Source: an uncultured Lachnospiraceae bacterium | GTDB lineage: Bacteria; Bacillota; Clostridia; Lachnospirales; Anaerotignaceae | DNA length: 64,000 nt | Reading direction: 5' to 3' | Assembly (NCBI GenBank): GCA_944384295.1 | Contig: CALWSU010000004.1 | Coordinates: 41,203-105,202 of the forward strand | Part shown: in pieces, positions 16,157-25,273 of the stretch | Numbering within the stretch: position 1 is the stretch's first letter | How the letters are laid out: each line of letters opens with the position of its first letter | Position numbers and translations under genes: made by a program | Notes under the pieces: generated by a model | What the model saw: only the letters and a program-made list of their open reading frames with translations | Told to the model about the DNA's origin: nothing | Databases searched by the model: none

Positions 16157-16963
16157 TTATCGCTTATGATACCGTTTTCCATTTTTCTTTTGTTTTTGTG
16201 CAATACAGCGATATGCAATGATCGTTACAGTGCCTTTGCCGCGATAAGATTTGACTTCATAACGTTCTGGAAACGCTGCCAATAATTGCGGTAATTTTAC
16301 AAAGCCATACGTACGGCAGTCAAAGTCTGGTTTGGTACGTTTGATAAAAGAACCTGCGGAACTCACATTCACATAACCATCGTCGTCTTGGTATGTGTCA
16401 TATGCTTTTTTCAGCAATGTATGTACTTCCGCAATATCATTATCTTCTTGTACTGCTTTTGCACGAGATTGTTTCGTCAGTTTTGGCAGTAATTCTGCAC
16501 TGTCCTCATCCACTTCGACTGCAATATTTTTCGATATATTTTCCAAAAATATAAACTCATCACAAGAATTACGGAACGGTTCTGGGGTTTTTTGCTCCCC
16601 TACCCCCATCACATATACGCCTTTTTCGCGCAATTTGATTGCCAATGGTGTATAATCGCTGTCACTAGACACCAATACAAACGCATCATAAATATCACTA
16701 TATAATAAATCAATGGCTTGAATCACCAATGCAATATCGGTCGCGTTTTTTCCTGCTACATAGTCAAATTGATGTTCTGCCTTGATGGCAAGACGTTTGG
16801 TTTCTTCTTCCCAGTTTTTCAAATTATTCTTTTTCCAATTTCCATAGGCGCGTTTTACTACAATGCGACCATGTGTTGAAATTTCACGCAAAATATCGCT
16901 GACTTTTGCCGCTGGCGTATTATCCGCATCAATCAGCACTACCATTTTTGAAAAATTGCTCAT
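16157..16963 (-). CDS. NYN-domain (PIN-like) protein with OST-HTH/LOTUS domain
   Basis: A 268-residue protein of the LabA-like type. The NYN domain (about 5-150) shows the acidic residues of a PIN-like nuclease: VVLIDADN (D12, D14), NATDIAL and VSSDSDY. It is expected to cut RNA, though no substrate is known. The region after about 175 (AVQEDNDIAEVHTLLKKAYD ... VNVSSAGSFIKRTKPDFDCRTYGF) is an OST-HTH/LOTUS module that binds RNA, and YGFVKLPQLLAAFP is its signature end. The tail is basic. It lies 40 bases downstream of pgeF on the same strand and is followed by a terminator. Confidence 0.88.
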   Translation of the reverse strand: MSNFSKMVVLIDADNTPAAKVSDILREISTHGRIVVKRAYGNWKKNNLKNWEEETKRLAIKAEHQFDYVAGKNATDIALVIQAIDLLYSDIYDAFVLVSSDSDYTPLAIKLREKGVYVMGVGEQKTPEPFRNSCDEFIFLENISKNIAVEVDEDSAELLPKLTKQSRAKAVQEDNDIAEVHTLLKKAYDTYQDDDGYVNVSSAGSFIKRTKPDFDCRTYGFVKLPQLLAAFPERYEVKSYRGKGTVTIIAYRCIAQKQKKNGKRYHKR

Positions 16964-17003
16964 ACGATTCTTTTTCCTCCTAAAAATATTTATATTTTTT
17001 CTA

Positions 17004-17810
17004 TTACAACAATGTCATCACGCCTGCCATCACGCCACGTGCTTCTCCCATTTTGCGGTGAGAATAAAACCGTGCAGTATCACACATAGTACAAAGACCT
17101 GCAATCTCTATATTCTCGATTCCACAGCCTTGCAGCAACCGTTTATTGGTATCCCATAGGTCGATTTTGTATTTTCCTTCTTCTGATGGGTCATCGAAAA
17201 TGACATCATCTGCAAAATTCAGATTCTCGCGAAATAATGTTACAACAGGGTCATCTACCTGAAAACAACATTTGCCGATAGATGGTCCAATCGCCGCAAT
17301 CATATCTTGTGGTTTGCTACCAAATTCTTCTTGCATACGTTGTACGGTTTTTTCTGCCATACGATTGGCTGTTCCCTTCCAACCGCAATGCGCCAGACCT
17401 ATTGCTTTTTGCTTAGGGTCTAATAAAAATATCGGCACACAGTCCGCACCAAATATGACAAGATTGATACCTGTTTCATTGGTAATCAAAGCGTCAATAT
17501 CTTGATAAGGACGGGGCTTTGTGACACCGCTTCCTTTGTCTGCTGCTGTGACACGCAAAATATTGGTAGTATGTGTTTGTTGTGTAGCAACAAATGCGGT
17601 TTCGTCCAAATCCAAAGCCTGCGCTAAGAGTTGATAATTTTTAGCCACTGCCACTTTGTCTTCCCCACGGCTAAACCCCATATTCATACTAGCATAGACC
17701 CCTGTACTGACGCCACCATGTCTTGTCGTAAACGCATGACGCACCATACCCGTTTGCTCCAAATTCTCGAATGTAACCAATTCCATATTGCCCTTTTGCA
17801 CGATTTTCAA
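17004..17810 (-). CDS. pgeF: peptidoglycan editing factor PgeF (YfiH/laccase-domain family)
   Basis: A 268-residue cytosolic protein of the Cu-oxidase_4/DUF152 family. E. coli YfiH (PgeF) is reported to remove wrongly incorporated L-serine-containing precursors, and relatives act on purine nucleosides. Metal ligands are visible: His in ATQQTHTTNI, Cys in FGADCVPIFLLDP and His in GLAHCGWKGT. RHGGVSTGVYASMNMG near 28-43 is characteristic. The start is a TTG placed 7 bases after AGGAGG, overlapping the end of the upstream RNase HII fusion gene; an ATG eight codons in has no ribosome site. It sits between the RNase HII fusion and the NYN gene. Confidence 0.9.
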   Translation of the reverse strand: MKIVQKGNMELVTFENLEQTGMVRHAFTTRHGGVSTGVYASMNMGFSRGEDKVAVAKNYQLLAQALDLDETAFVATQQTHTTNILRVTAADKGSGVTKPRPYQDIDALITNETGINLVIFGADCVPIFLLDPKQKAIGLAHCGWKGTANRMAEKTVQRMQEEFGSKPQDMIAAIGPSIGKCCFQVDDPVVTLFRENLNFADDVIFDDPSEEGKYKIDLWDTNKRLLQGCGIENIEIAGLCTMCDTARFYSHRKMGEARGVMAGVMTLL

Positions 17811-17822
17811 TGTTTTGCCTCC

Positions 17823-18953
17823 TTATTCCCAGAATGCGTTTTCCAAATATCGAAAATAACTTTGTCCATTTTCTCGCTTGATTTCTGCCACATCAAAGCG
17901 ACATGCGATATCTTCCATTTTGTTTTCTGCCAAATACTGGCGTGCGGCTGCTATGATTTTTTGCTGTTTCTTGCGGTCTACCGCTTCGGCAGGCGTACCA
18001 AAATACTCTTGACTACGTGCTTTGACCTCTGTAAAAACAAGCGTATCGCCTTGTTTTGCAATGATGTCGATTTCGCCTTGTGCTGTACGGTAATTTTGTG
18101 CCAATATGGTATAGCCTAATTTCTGCATTTGGCGAACTGCCAAAGCTTCGCTCAAATTGCCTTTTTGTGATGTATTTTCTTGTTCGATTTGTTCCATAAT
18201 TTTTTTGACAAAGCTGCGGCGATGTATGGGACATAATCCATGTGCTGCAATGCCTGCAATATGTTTTTGGGAACCATATCCTTTGTTTGATGCAAAATCA
18301 TATTCTGGGTATTGCTCTGCCAATTCTTCCATCATAGCATCTCTGGTTACCTTGGCAATAATACTAGCCGCCGCAATGCTCATACTTTTCGCATCGCCTT
18401 TTACAATGCCTTCTTGTGGTATAGCAAGCTGTGGAATATGTACCGCATCTGCAAGTATATAATCAGGTTGTATGGCAAGCTGTGAGATTGCTTGACGCAT
18501 GGCTTCATAAGTTGCCTGTAAAATATTGATTTCATCAATACGCGTATGCGATACAATACCGACTGCCCAAGCTATGGATTCTGCTTTGATTTGCTCTGCA
18601 AGGCTTTCTCGCTTTTGGGCAGAAAGTTTTTTGGAATCGTCAACCCCCAATATGGTATGGTTTTCTGGCAAAATCACGGCTGCCGCGACCACTGGACCTG
18701 CCAAAGGACCTCGTCCCACCTCGTCAATACCAGCAATAGAATGATACCCCTTTTCATATGCCGCACGTTCATACTGTAACATCGTTTGCATACGCAGCAA
18801 TTCTTTTTCTTCTGCATCATAACGCTTATGCGCACTCGAAACTAAATTTTGTACGCCTTTTCGTGTATCATTTGCATATTCTTCCCAAAATTGGGATAAT
18901 TGCGCATGGGTACATTGCGCCAATTTTGCTTTGATTTGTGCAATGGATTCCAT
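17823..18953 (-). CDS. rnhB: fusion of ribonuclease HII and YraN (UPF0102) nuclease-like domain
   Basis: A 376-residue two-domain protein. Residues about 1-60 form an N-terminal helical extension. RNase HII follows, with catalytic D77-E78 (GIDEVGRGPLAGP), D169 (ILADAVH) and D205 (KVTRD), and GYGSQKH downstream. From about 265 a complete YraN domain follows: KGNLSEALAVRQMQKLGY, GEID (E294, D296) and EVK (E309, K311), a PD-(D/E)XK-like site. RNase HII removes ribonucleotides from DNA; YraN is a putative nuclease of unknown role. In most bacteria the two are separate neighbouring genes. The start follows GGAGG at 7 bases; a 28-codon longer frame lacks a site. Confidence 0.92.
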   Translation of the reverse strand: MESIAQIKAKLAQCTHAQLSQFWEEYANDTRKGVQNLVSSAHKRYDAEEKELLRMQTMLQYERAAYEKGYHSIAGIDEVGRGPLAGPVVAAAVILPENHTILGVDDSKKLSAQKRESLAEQIKAESIAWAVGIVSHTRIDEINILQATYEAMRQAISQLAIQPDYILADAVHIPQLAIPQEGIVKGDAKSMSIAAASIIAKVTRDAMMEELAEQYPEYDFASNKGYGSQKHIAGIAAHGLCPIHRRSFVKKIMEQIEQENTSQKGNLSEALAVRQMQKLGYTILAQNYRTAQGEIDIIAKQGDTLVFTEVKARSQEYFGTPAEAVDRKKQQKIIAAARQYLAENKMEDIACRFDVAEIKRENGQSYFRYLENAFWE

Positions 18954-18994
18954 GTTTGCCTCCTTTTTGATTGCCATTTGCGATTGCCTTTTAT

Positions 18995-19030
18995 AAAAAG
19001 AGCTTTGTACGCTTTTTTGCGTCAAAGCTC
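18995..19030 (-). terminator. intrinsic terminator after rnj
   Basis: On the minus strand GAGCTTTGACGC / GCGTACAAAGCTC with a short A loop, then TTTTTATAAAA. Confidence 0.85.
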
Positions 19031-19069
19031 TTATCAATATCTGTCAAAAAAACTTTTTTCGCACTTTTC

Positions 19070-20752
19070 TCAGACTTCCATAATAATGGGTAAAATCATA
19101 GGGCTTCTTTTTGTTTTCTGCCAAATATAATTTTTTAATGTGTCTTTGATGAGATTTTTCATAAAGTTCCAACTTGTGATATTCTTTTCTTCGCACTCAT
19201 ATAATGCTTTTAGGACAACTTCGCGTGCGCCGTCCATCAAACCTTCTGATTCACGTACATACACAAAACCACGGGAAATGATATCAGGTCCTGCCACAAT
19301 TTCCCCTGTTTCGCTGTCCATAGAAACTACAACTACCATCAAGCCATCTTCGGAAAGATGTTTCCTGTCACGCAATACGATATTGCCCACATCGCCAACG
19401 CCCAAGCCATCTACCATAACTTGACCAGCCGGCACGGTACCTGTGATTTTTGCCTCGTTTTTGGAAACTTCCAATACTTCGCCCAGCTTCATCACAAAGA
19501 TATTATTTTTATCCATGCCCATGCTCATCGCCAAATCCCTATGACAAGACAAGTGCATATATTCACCATGCACTGGCATGAAAAACTTTGGTTTTGTCAA
19601 CGCAAGCATCAATTTGAGTTCTTCCTGTCTTGCGTGCCCCGAAACATGAATATCTTCAATACCGCCATAAATGACATCTGCGCCTTTTTTCAATAATTCA
19701 TTGATGACACGAATAACATTTTTTTCATTTCCCGGAATCGCGGACGCACTGATGATAATTTTATCATCTGGCTTGACAGTTACCTGTTTATGCTCACTAT
19801 TTGCGATACGAGATAATGCAGACATGGTTTCGCCCTGACTGCCTGTTGTGATAATGACAAGCTGTTCATCACGATAATTTTTGATTTCTGTAATGTCAAT
19901 CAATGTGCGTGGCGGTATCCATAAATAATCCAGCTCTGACGCAGTTTTAACTGCGTTTATCATACTGCGCCCAATGATGGCAACCTTTCTGCCATACATA
20001 TATGCTGCATTGATGATTTGTTGGATACGATGGATATTTGAGGAAAACGTTGCAACCATAATACGATTGCGTGGGGTTTCTTCAAAAATCCGTTCAAATA
20101 CCTTCCCCACGTTTTTCTCTGACATGGTAAAGCCTTTGCGCTCTGCATTGGTACTGTCGCTCATCAAAAGCAATACACCTTCGCCGCCCAATTCTGCAAA
20201 ACGCTGCAAATCAATGATTTCGCCATCAATTGGTGTATAATCCACCTTAAAATCACCGGTATGAATGACCGTACCTACCGGCGTATGAATGGCAAGTGCG
20301 ACAGAGTCCGCGATAGAATGATTGGTATGAATGAATTCTACCATCATTTCGCCTAGTTTCACTTTTTCCCCTGGTACGACTGTGTGTAATATGGTTTTAT
20401 CCAGCAATTTATGCTCTCTGAGTTTATTTTCCAATAATCCCAATGTCAACAATGTACCAAATACGGGAACTCTGAGTTGTTTGAGTACATAAGGCAACGC
20501 GCCAATATGGTCCTCATGCCCATGCGTCAATACAATACCTCTAATTTTTTCTACGTTTTTTGCCAAATAGGTGATATCAGGAATGACTAAATCAATCCCC
20601 AACATATCATCTTCGGGAAATGCCAGACCGCAGTCAATGACTATGATGTCGTTACCATATTCCAATACGGTCATGTTTTTTCCGATTTCTTCCAACCCGC
20701 CCAAAGCCATTACTTTCAGCCTTGTTTTGGGTCTTGGTTTTCTGCTTGCCAA
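19070..20752 (-). CDS. rnj: ribonuclease J
   Basis: A 560-residue metallo-beta-lactamase/beta-CASP ribonuclease with endonuclease and 5'-to-3' exonuclease activity, central to mRNA turnover and rRNA processing in Firmicutes. The zinc motif is VLTHGHEDHIGALPY near residues 75-90, with HTNHSIADSV, HTGDFKVDYTP and the beta-CASP motifs MSDSTNAE, ATFSSN and HVSGHARQEEL downstream, followed by the C-terminal domain. The best start is a TTG 8 bases after AGGAGG; the GTG three codons upstream touches that site. The gene is followed by a terminator and preceded by a long intergenic region. Confidence 0.95.
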   Translation of the reverse strand: MASRKPRPKTRLKVMALGGLEEIGKNMTVLEYGNDIIVIDCGLAFPEDDMLGIDLVIPDITYLAKNVEKIRGIVLTHGHEDHIGALPYVLKQLRVPVFGTLLTLGLLENKLREHKLLDKTILHTVVPGEKVKLGEMMVEFIHTNHSIADSVALAIHTPVGTVIHTGDFKVDYTPIDGEIIDLQRFAELGGEGVLLLMSDSTNAERKGFTMSEKNVGKVFERIFEETPRNRIMVATFSSNIHRIQQIINAAYMYGRKVAIIGRSMINAVKTASELDYLWIPPRTLIDITEIKNYRDEQLVIITTGSQGETMSALSRIANSEHKQVTVKPDDKIIISASAIPGNEKNVIRVINELLKKGADVIYGGIEDIHVSGHARQEELKLMLALTKPKFFMPVHGEYMHLSCHRDLAMSMGMDKNNIFVMKLGEVLEVSKNEAKITGTVPAGQVMVDGLGVGDVGNIVLRDRKHLSEDGLMVVVVSMDSETGEIVAGPDIISRGFVYVRESEGLMDGAREVVLKALYECEEKNITSWNFMKNLIKDTLKNYIWQKTKRSPMILPIIMEV

Positions 20753-20761
20753 AAAACACAC

Positions 20762-21214
20762 CTCCTAACTTTTTGTAATTATGTATTTCTATCATTTATA
20801 AATCAATGTCTGCTTTGTGCGCATATCCGCATATGTCAAAAAGCCGCCCATTGTTATGATCATAATATATAGTATGCCGAAAAAAAGGCTGGTTTAACCA
20901 CAAAAAATATCATATGTCATTTCTTGTGCATAAAACACCATTTTTTTCCTTGCAATTGCATTTTACAACACCACAAAAAGAGCAGTCCGCCTTTTCTATC
21001 AAAACCGCTATTTTCCTTTTGATACAAATAGACTTCTGCTTTCTTCTTTTGTCATTGTAATCTCATGGACACACACATCATACCTCGTACATATGACATG
21101 GGTATCTATTGGGTAAATATATGTGTATTCCTATCATCTTACCGTGTGATACAAAGAAAATATATCTGGTACATCTGATATTTCTTTTTTGTATCCCTGT
21201 ACAGAATACACTGC
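20762..21214. other. long AT-rich intergenic stretch with no recognised feature
   Basis: About 450 bases upstream of rnj on the minus strand. Only short shadow ORFs occur, none with a ribosome site. It presumably holds the rnj promoter and 5' leader (rnj leaders are often long), but I could not place a promoter with confidence and saw no known riboswitch motif. Confidence 0.5.
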
Positions 21215-21216
21215 GG

Positions 21217-21249
21217 AAAAAAGGCAATGCAGCCGATTGTGCTGCATTG
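21217..21249 (-). terminator. intrinsic terminator of the ireB-ruvX-DUF1292 operon
   Basis: On the minus strand stem CAATGCAGC / GCTGCATTG with a 7-base loop, then CCTTTTTTCC. Confidence 0.85.
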
Positions 21250-21290
21250 ACTCATAAATCCGTTTTTACTTTGTTGTTTTTGTCTATGTT

Positions 21291-21593
21291 TTAATTCATA
21301 GAAACCTCATAATCTTCGCCTTTTTGTGCAAACAATGCCGCAACACGTTCAAACTCGGCATCATCTTCCACCATTTCATACGTAATGTCGTTCGCATCAA
21401 TTGAGATTTCTTTGAGCAATAACGCTTCGCTTTCTTCTTCGTCCATCTTTTCTGTTTCTACCACCAACAAATAACGGTCTGTTCCACTTGCAACATTGTC
21501 GATAATAGAAAATTCTACTTCTTTGCCGTCCTCATCTGTCATGGTCACAGTTTCAAATTCAGCTTCTTGTGCTTCTTCAAAAATATCGCTCAT
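21291..21593 (-). CDS. DUF1292 family protein
   Basis: A 100-residue, strongly acidic small protein. The core EFETVTMTDEDGKEVEFSIIDNVASGTDRYLLVVE fits DUF1292 (YrzB-like). Function is unknown. It is the third gene after ireB and ruvX, a gene order conserved across Firmicutes, and lies 22 bases after the ruvX stop. The conserved linkage suggests a shared role around cell-wall signalling or recombination but does not establish one. Confidence 0.88.
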   Translation of the reverse strand: MSDIFEEAQEAEFETVTMTDEDGKEVEFSIIDNVASGTDRYLLVVETEKMDEEESEALLLKEISIDANDITYEMVEDDAEFERVAALFAQKGEDYEVSMN

Positions 21594-21615
21594 ACTTGAT
21601 TAAACCCCATTTCTC

Positions 21616-22044
21616 TTAAAGGTTTTGTTTGCTGTCCAAATACCCTTGCAAAATATGCACCGCTGCCATTTTATCAATCACGCTTTTGCGTTTGTCATGG
21701 CTCAAATCTGCCATACGCAATGCACGTTCCGCTGCAATGGTGCTAAAACGTTCGTCCCATAGCACGACTGGAATTTTGGGAAAACGCGCTTCCAATCTTG
21801 CAGCAAATGTTTTTGTTTTCTCACAACGTTCTCCTTCTGAATTATCCAAATTTTTGGGATAACCCAGAACAATGGTATCTACTTGATATTCTTCTACCAA
21901 CTGCGCCAAACGACGCATTGATTTTTTATATTCCTGCGGATTGTCACGCCGTATAATTTCCACGCCCTGCGCTGTCCAGCCCATTGGGTCACTGATTGCC
22001 ACGCCAATGGTTTTATCTCCAAAGTCCAAACCCAATATCCGCAT
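21616..22044 (-). CDS. ruvX: RuvX/YqgF RNase H-fold nuclease
   Basis: A 142-residue RNase H-like protein, annotated as putative Holliday junction resolvase and also implicated in pre-16S rRNA processing (YqgF). The acidic residues are in ILGLDFGDKTIGVAISDP (Asp7), LGYPKNLDNSEG and LWDERFST, with the late Asp in SVIDKMAAVHILQGYL. Length is typical. It starts 4 bases after the ireB stop codon, so the two are coupled. Confidence 0.94.
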   Translation of the reverse strand: MRILGLDFGDKTIGVAISDPMGWTAQGVEIIRRDNPQEYKKSMRRLAQLVEEYQVDTIVLGYPKNLDNSEGERCEKTKTFAARLEARFPKIPVVLWDERFSTIAAERALRMADLSHDKRKSVIDKMAAVHILQGYLDSKQNL

Positions 22045-22048
22045 ATAC

Positions 22049-22312
22049 TCACTCGTTTCTCAATAGATAATCTTTTACCAGTTCTTCTAATAATTCATCT
22101 CTTTCCAATTTGCGAATCATCGCTCTGGCATTTAAATAGCTTGTGATATAAGTCGGATCTCCTGACAAGATATAGCCTACAATCTGATTGACAGGATTAT
22201 ATCCTTTTTCCCGCAGTGCCGTGCTGACGGAAATTAAAATTCTTTTTGCCTCATTTTCAGGCTCTCTACCACTTCTACCAAAATATTGTGTTTCATTTAA
22301 ATTCTGACTCAT
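22049..22312 (-). CDS. ireB: IreB family regulatory phosphoprotein (DUF965)
   Basis: An 87-residue protein almost wholly of the DUF965/IreB pattern: TQYFG near the N-terminus, then [37 protein letters not shown] and [19 protein letters not shown]. In Enterococcus faecalis IreB is a substrate of the PASTA kinase IreK and negatively affects cephalosporin resistance. The threonine of TQYFG falls in the region phosphorylated there. It heads the ireB-ruvX-DUF1292 operon. Confidence 0.93.
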   Translation of the reverse strand: MSQNLNETQYFGRSGREPENEAKRILISVSTALREKGYNPVNQIVGYILSGDPTYITSYLNARAMIRKLERDELLEELVKDYLLRNE

Positions 22313-22428
22313 CTTTCTTCACACTCCGATCCACAGCACCATTATTTGCTTTCTTTTATGATAATATAAATAGAGGGTAAATGCAACCTTTGTTTAGCAA
22401 CAAATCCCAACTCCTATTTCTGACAAAA

Positions 22429-23733
22429 TTATGATTTTACAATCTCACCAAAAGCAGTTTCTCCTTCCACTTTTAGCATATGCACCATTTTACATTGATT
22501 TGTCAAATCCTCTGTACTTTTTGCGTGTACCTTCATATAATTGGTGGTATGTCCCTCATATACATCAGGGGAAACCATGCGTTCAAACAACACTTCTTTT
22601 TGTTTTCCTACATGCGCCTGTAAAAAGGCTTCTGTCATACGCTCGCTTGCCAAAATCAAGTCATGGCTGCGCTGCTGTTTCACCGCATTTGGCAATTGGT
22701 CTTTGCGTTCTGCGGCAGGTGTCCCTTTTTTTGGCGAATAAGGAAATACGTGTATTTTGGAAAACCCGATTTCTTCTGCAAAGGCTTTGCTTTGCTGATA
22801 ATCCTCCTCGCTTTCTCCCGGAAAGCCAACAATAATATCCGTCGTCAATGCCGCATCTGGCAGATATTTGCGCAATAACGCAACCGCACGGCGATACTGT
22901 GCCGTATCGTATCTGCGGCGCATTTGCTCCAATGTTTTATCGCAGCCGCTTTGCAAAGACAAATGAAAATGGTCACAAACTTTGGGCAGCGCTGCCATTG
23001 CCTGTGCAAATTCTTCTGTCACAACATTTGGTTCGATAGAGCTAAAACGAATCCGTTCGATTCCTTCGACTGCATGTACTTGTTGTATGATTTCTGTCAA
23101 AGTAATATCTTTACGGTCCTTGCCATAGCTTGCGACATGAATCCCAGTCAGCACTACTTCTCGAAAGCCATTTTCCGCCAAACGTTTGACTTCTGCAATG
23201 ACATCTTGCGGCGCACGGCTGCGGATTGGACCTCTGGCATAAGGTATAATGCAGTAGGAACAAAACTGACTGCAACCATCTTGTATTTTTAAATAGGCAC
23301 GTGTACGATTTTGTAAACGTTTGATTTCCAAAGGCTCAAAAACACGCTCATGCATAATATCAGTCACAAAATTTTGCACGCCCATTTCTTTGCGGTAATC
23401 TTCCACCATTTTCACTACTTGGCTTTTATCTTTTGTACCAATCACCAAGTTGACGCCTTCTACCGCGGAAATTTCTTCTGGTGCGGTTTGTGCATAACAA
23501 CCAACGACCGCTACAATCGCATCCGGATTTTGGCGTTTAACTTTCCGAATCAACTGACGGGATTTTTTATCTCCAAAGTTGGTAACAGTACACGTATTGA
23601 TAATATATACATCTGCCTGATCTTCAATCGAAACCACATCATAGCCTTTTTCGGCAAATAATTCCGCAATGGCTTCGCTCTCATATTGGTTTACTTTACA
23701 ACCCAAGGCATAGCTTGCTATTTTCTGATTCAT
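22429..23733 (-). CDS. mtaB: tRNA t6A37 methylthiotransferase MtaB
   Basis: A 434-residue radical-SAM enzyme that converts t6A at position 37 of tRNAs decoding ANN codons into ms2t6A. The N-terminal UPF0004 domain supplies three Cys for one 4Fe-4S cluster (LGCKVNQYE, NTCTVTN, VGCYAQT). The radical-SAM cluster is CSQFCSYCIIPYARG, with GFPGESEEDY and the HVFPYSPKKGTPAA segment downstream. A TRAM-like tail (EVLFERM ... GHTTNYMKV) ends it. These features separate MtaB from MiaB and RimO. It lies 37 bases downstream of the HAD phosphatase gene. Confidence 0.93.
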   Translation of the reverse strand: MNQKIASYALGCKVNQYESEAIAELFAEKGYDVVSIEDQADVYIINTCTVTNFGDKKSRQLIRKVKRQNPDAIVAVVGCYAQTAPEEISAVEGVNLVIGTKDKSQVVKMVEDYRKEMGVQNFVTDIMHERVFEPLEIKRLQNRTRAYLKIQDGCSQFCSYCIIPYARGPIRSRAPQDVIAEVKRLAENGFREVVLTGIHVASYGKDRKDITLTEIIQQVHAVEGIERIRFSSIEPNVVTEEFAQAMAALPKVCDHFHLSLQSGCDKTLEQMRRRYDTAQYRRAVALLRKYLPDAALTTDIIVGFPGESEEDYQQSKAFAEEIGFSKIHVFPYSPKKGTPAAERKDQLPNAVKQQRSHDLILASERMTEAFLQAHVGKQKEVLFERMVSPDVYEGHTTNYMKVHAKSTEDLTNQCKMVHMLKVEGETAFGEIVKS

Positions 23734-23770
23734 AATACTCCTTTTTCGCTTCTTTTTCTTTGTTTTCTAT

Positions 23771-24562
23771 TTACAGTCCTGTTAACGCGCGAATCACATT
23801 CACCACAGCACCCTCATTATTGTTGCCAGCCAAAAAACGCGCTCTTTGCTTCACACCATCTACAGCGTTTTCCATTGCATAACTATAATATGCACAATCG
23901 AACATTTCCACATCATTGAACTGGTCACCAAACACCAAGGTTTCTTCTGGCGTAATGCCCCACATTTTTTGTAATGCTTGAACTGCAGTACCCTTTGTAA
24001 CGCCTTTTAATCCTGTATCCAAACAACTTTCCCCCGAAATGACCAATGTCATTTCTTCGGTCAAATTGGGTTTTAATGTATCATAACAAAATGTGGTACC
24101 ACGTCCACCGACTTCAATCATAGATACTTTTGTCACATCTTCTGTAATTTTGCTCAAGTCCTCTACCAAACGCATATCATAATGAAATTTTGGAGATGTG
24201 AGCAGGTCATACAATTCTTTTTGGTCAGTATACCCACAATATTTTGCACATAACAAGGGTACAACATCTGGTAATTTTGCGATTTCTCTCAAACAATGGT
24301 GGATTTGTTCCATATTCATGCCACGATAATACAATTCTTTGCCATCTTGTACCACAAAAGCGCCATTTTCCGCAATGATGACAATATCTTTGGCATGTTC
24401 TGCAAAGTCCCGCTGCAAACTGGGGTATTGTCTGCCGCTTGCAACAACAAAGCGGATTTGTTTTTCCTGCATTTTGGGAAGCAAGTCATAAATCCGCTCA
24501 TCAATTTGTTTGTTATCGTTTAATAACGTACCGTCCATATCAGATACAATCAATTTGATCAT
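23771..24562 (-). CDS. HAD superfamily phosphatase, Cof type
   Basis: A 263-residue IIB-cap HAD hydrolase. Motif I is SDMDGTLLND (Asp8, Asp10), motif II is in FVVASGRQYPS, motif III the lysine in VTKGTAV, and motif IV FGDQFNDVEMF. Such proteins dephosphorylate sugar phosphates, pyridoxal phosphate or FMN. The specific substrate is unknown. Its ATG overlaps the end of the upstream unknown gene by 4 bases, and it precedes mtaB in a likely operon. Confidence 0.9.
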   Translation of the reverse strand: MIKLIVSDMDGTLLNDNKQIDERIYDLLPKMQEKQIRFVVASGRQYPSLQRDFAEHAKDIVIIAENGAFVVQDGKELYYRGMNMEQIHHCLREIAKLPDVVPLLCAKYCGYTDQKELYDLLTSPKFHYDMRLVEDLSKITEDVTKVSMIEVGGRGTTFCYDTLKPNLTEEMTLVISGESCLDTGLKGVTKGTAVQALQKMWGITPEETLVFGDQFNDVEMFDCAYYSYAMENAVDGVKQRARFLAGNNNEGAVVNVIRALTGL

Positions 24563-25134
24563 GTTTCATTCCTCTTTATCATTTCGTCATTGATCCGAAA
24601 GAACAGCGGCAAAATCAGCATCGAAACATCTACAGTTTTCCCAGACAGCCACACCAAGCATTCCCGCAATGCTTCCCATTTTCGGCTGCGCGGCACTGTT
24701 TGGGCACAGATTTCCTCCATCTCGTCCAACTTTTGCATAATTTCTTCCATCTCTTTTGCTGGAAGTTCTAGGAAACCCAATTCGATACGTACGGTTGTAA
24801 AATTTGCTTGAAAATCAATTTCATGTTGTTCTTTTCGGATATAATATTCCATCAAACCTTCATTGGAATACCCATTTTCCCGAAAAGCAAAAAGTCGTTC
24901 CATCATAATCTGAATATTGCGACGACAAATTTCTGCCACCTCTGCGGAAGGTTCTTTGTTCTGCATCACACACAGCCCCTCATCAAAGCCATCAATCACA
25001 TCATGATAGTGTTGCAGCAGCAGAAAAAACAGCGCCATAAGCACTTCTCCATCATGAGAATAATCTTGCCATACTGTTTGACAATATTCTAAATCTTGAT
25101 CTACCATTTGAGATAAACTTTTTGTTTCCTGCAT
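24559..25134 (-). CDS. unrecognised 191-residue helical protein
   Basis: Family not recognised. The sequence is soluble, rich in Glu, Met and aromatic residues, and looks almost entirely alpha-helical. Segments include DLEYCQTVWQDYSHDGEVLM, MALFFLLLQHYHDVIDGFDEG and FQANFTTVRIELGFLELPAKE. No signal peptide or clear membrane span is present, although residues 165-183 (GKTVDVSMLILPLFFRIND) are hydrophobic. Its stop overlaps the HAD phosphatase start (ATGA), so the two products are made together. No function can be proposed beyond that coupling. Confidence 0.75.
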   Translation of the reverse strand: MQETKSLSQMVDQDLEYCQTVWQDYSHDGEVLMALFFLLLQHYHDVIDGFDEGLCVMQNKEPSAEVAEICRRNIQIMMERLFAFRENGYSNEGLMEYYIRKEQHEIDFQANFTTVRIELGFLELPAKEMEEIMQKLDEMEEICAQTVPRSRKWEALRECLVWLSGKTVDVSMLILPLFFRINDEMIKRNET

Positions 25135-25201
25135 ACTGCCACCGCCTTTCTTGTCCTTTCGGTACCAGTGGTTCCTTTTTTACTTTTCAGTATAACAAAA
25201 G

Positions 25202-25232
25202 GCGCATGGCTTTGCAAGCAAGCCACGCGAAG
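25202..25232 (-). terminator. probable terminator after the lipoprotein gene
   Basis: On the minus strand GCGTGGCTT pairs with AAGCCATGC (one G-T pair), followed by GCCTTTTGTT. The T-run is short, so confidence is moderate. Confidence 0.5.
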
Positions 25233-25273
25233 AAAAAGCGGTTATTTGGATACGAATCCCCTATACAAAGAAC

